Positions 5,626 through 6,559 of a DNA stretch of 6,559 nt are shown here, in pieces (position 1 is the first letter of the stretch; every line of letters begins with the position of its first letter). This DNA is from JAHEYF01 sp045805185. GTDB taxonomy: Bacteria; Bacteroidota; Bacteroidia; B-17B0; Aurantibacillaceae. The stretch lies in contig JBJMLS010000151.1 in NCBI GenBank assembly GCA_045805185.1, positions 1 through 6,559 of the forward strand. The letters are read 5' to 3'. The notes beneath the pieces are model-generated. The model saw only the letters and a program-made list of their open reading frames with translations, ran no database searches and was not told the DNA's origin. The translations under genes and the position numbers were made by a program.

Positions 5626-6559
5626 ATGCTTACTAAGAAAATTCTGTTACTCCTGCCTGCAGCCGCCTTATTTTTCGCCTGCAAAAGCAATCAATCCGGC
5701 GACTTTAACGCGAAGGAAACAATAGCCCTTAAAAAAGATTCCACAGAGGCGAAACCGAAGATCGATACCGGCTTTGTTTACCTCACTGATCAGTTTGCTG
5801 ACCTGCGCATTCTCCGTTACCGGGTACAGGGTTTCGATCAGCTTCCCCTGCAGGAAAAAGAACTGCTCTATTACCTTTCTCAGGCTGCGCTTGCGGGACG
5901 GGACATTATCTGGGATCAGAACTGCAAATACAATCTTACAGTGCGCAAAACGCTGGAGAATATCATTAACACCTATAATGGCGATAAGAATACGCCAGAC
6001 TGGGAAAAATTCATGGTTTACGCCAAGCGCGTATGGTTCAGCAATGGCATTCATCACCACTACAGCAGCGATAAGATCCTTCCTGATTTTAAGCCTGCCT
6101 ATTTTACTGAACTGTTAATGCATTCCGATGTAAGTCTTTTTCCTTACCGCGCGGGCGAGAACACGGATAATTTTAGTGCACGCATCAGCCCGGTCATCTT
6201 CGATCCGGCCATTGCTTCCAAGAGAGTCAGCCTTGACGCCTCAAAGGACCTCATTACTTCTTCGGCCACTAATTTTTATGAAGGGGTGACGCAAAAGGAA
6301 GTGGATGAATATTACACACAGAAGGCCGATAAAAGTAAAACTCCTGTAATGACCGGCCTCAATAGTAAAGTGGTAAAGGAAAACGGAAAGCTCGTGGAGA
6401 AAACATGGAAAGTCGGCGGCATGTACACAGGAGCCATTGAACAAATTGTTGCCTGGCTGGAGAAGGCTGTAAAAGTTACAGAGAATCCACTTCAAAAGGA
6501 CGCGCTGGTAAAGCTGATCAAATTCTATAGACCAGGGAATCATCGAACGAAGCAGCCAT
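5626..6559 (+). CDS. M49 (dipeptidyl-peptidase III-like) lipoprotein, 3' partial
   Basis: The frame is open from the ATG at 5626 to the right edge (311 codons). The N-terminus MLTKKILLLLPAAALFFAC is a lipoprotein signal peptide with the modified cysteine at residue 19, so the protein is probably exported and lipid-anchored. From about residue 50 it resembles the Bacteroidota M49 proteins: DQFADLRILRYRVQGFD, then LPLQEKELLYYLSQAALAGR, DIIWDQN, RVWFSNGIHHHYSSDK (about 135-150), LDASKDLITSSATNFY and KVGGMYTGAIEQIVAWLEKAV. Family members are typically close to twice this length. The zinc-binding HExxGH and second glutamate motifs would lie beyond the window, so catalytic competence cannot be judged. 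The expected role is release of dipeptides from peptide N-termini in the envelope. Some databases label relatives 'dihydrofolate reductase', which the sequence does not support. It is divergent from the DUF2851 gene. The last ten or so residues look off-family. Confidence 0.85.
   Translation, partial: MLTKKILLLLPAAALFFACKSNQSGDFNAKETIALKKDSTEAKPKIDTGFVYLTDQFADLRILRYRVQGFDQLPLQEKELLYYLSQAALAGRDIIWDQNCKYNLTVRKTLENIINTYNGDKNTPDWEKFMVYAKRVWFSNGIHHHYSSDKILPDFKPAYFTELLMHSDVSLFPYRAGENTDNFSARISPVIFDPAIASKRVSLDASKDLITSSATNFYEGVTQKEVDEYYTQKADKSKTPVMTGLNSKVVKENGKLVEKTWKVGGMYTGAIEQIVAWLEKAVKVTENPLQKDALVKLIKFYRPGNHRTKQP

Noticed and set aside
5668..6060. 130-codon minus-strand open frame opposite the M49-like gene
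   Set aside because: It is antisense to a recognised family sequence and has no recognisable protein features.
1..6559. CRISPR array, tRNA, insertion sequence, phage or toxin-antitoxin genes
   Set aside because: No regularly spaced repeats, cloverleaf-like segments, transposase motifs or paired small toxin/antitoxin genes were found on either strand by eye.

Overview
The window looks like chromosomal DNA of a member of the Bacteroidota. The first gene ends in a type A type IX secretion (T9SS) C-terminal sorting domain. Two gene families are ones I associate with this phylum: DUF2851 and a very short PspC-domain protein. Matches to the Bacteroidota -7 promoter element TAnnTTTG lie a short distance upstream of starts that lack an obvious Shine-Dalgarno. 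GC content is moderate. No tRNA, rRNA, CRISPR array, insertion sequence or phage gene was recognised.

Left part (1-2821): the 3' part of a large secreted beta-propeller protein with Asp-box repeats and a T9SS sorting tail runs in from the left edge and is followed by a hairpin terminator. A 302-base gene-free stretch holds that terminator, a small palindrome and two -7-like boxes. It leads into a monocistronic 143-residue cytosolic protein of unknown function, closed by a strong intrinsic terminator. That terminator also separates it from the convergent genes to the right.

Middle part (2822-5496, minus strand): three genes read in the same direction with gaps of 63 and 65 bases. In transcription order they are a DUF2851 protein, a 76-residue PspC-domain membrane protein and a potassium channel with RCK/TrkA domains. 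They could be one transcript, although weak promoter-like boxes precede each gene. The channel has an unusual selectivity filter (SVGYD rather than TVGYG). Its start codon abuts a 6-bp inverted repeat next to a perfect tandem 8-mer.

Right part (5497-6559): a 129-base divergent intergenic region, then the first half of a lipoprotein resembling the Bacteroidota dipeptidyl-peptidase III-like (M49) peptidases. It runs off the right edge before the zinc-binding motif.

I see no defence system, toxin-antitoxin pair or other clearly new system. The items most worth following up are the DUF2851/PspC/channel grouping, the altered channel filter, the repeat structure at the channel's start codon, and the unassigned 143-residue protein.
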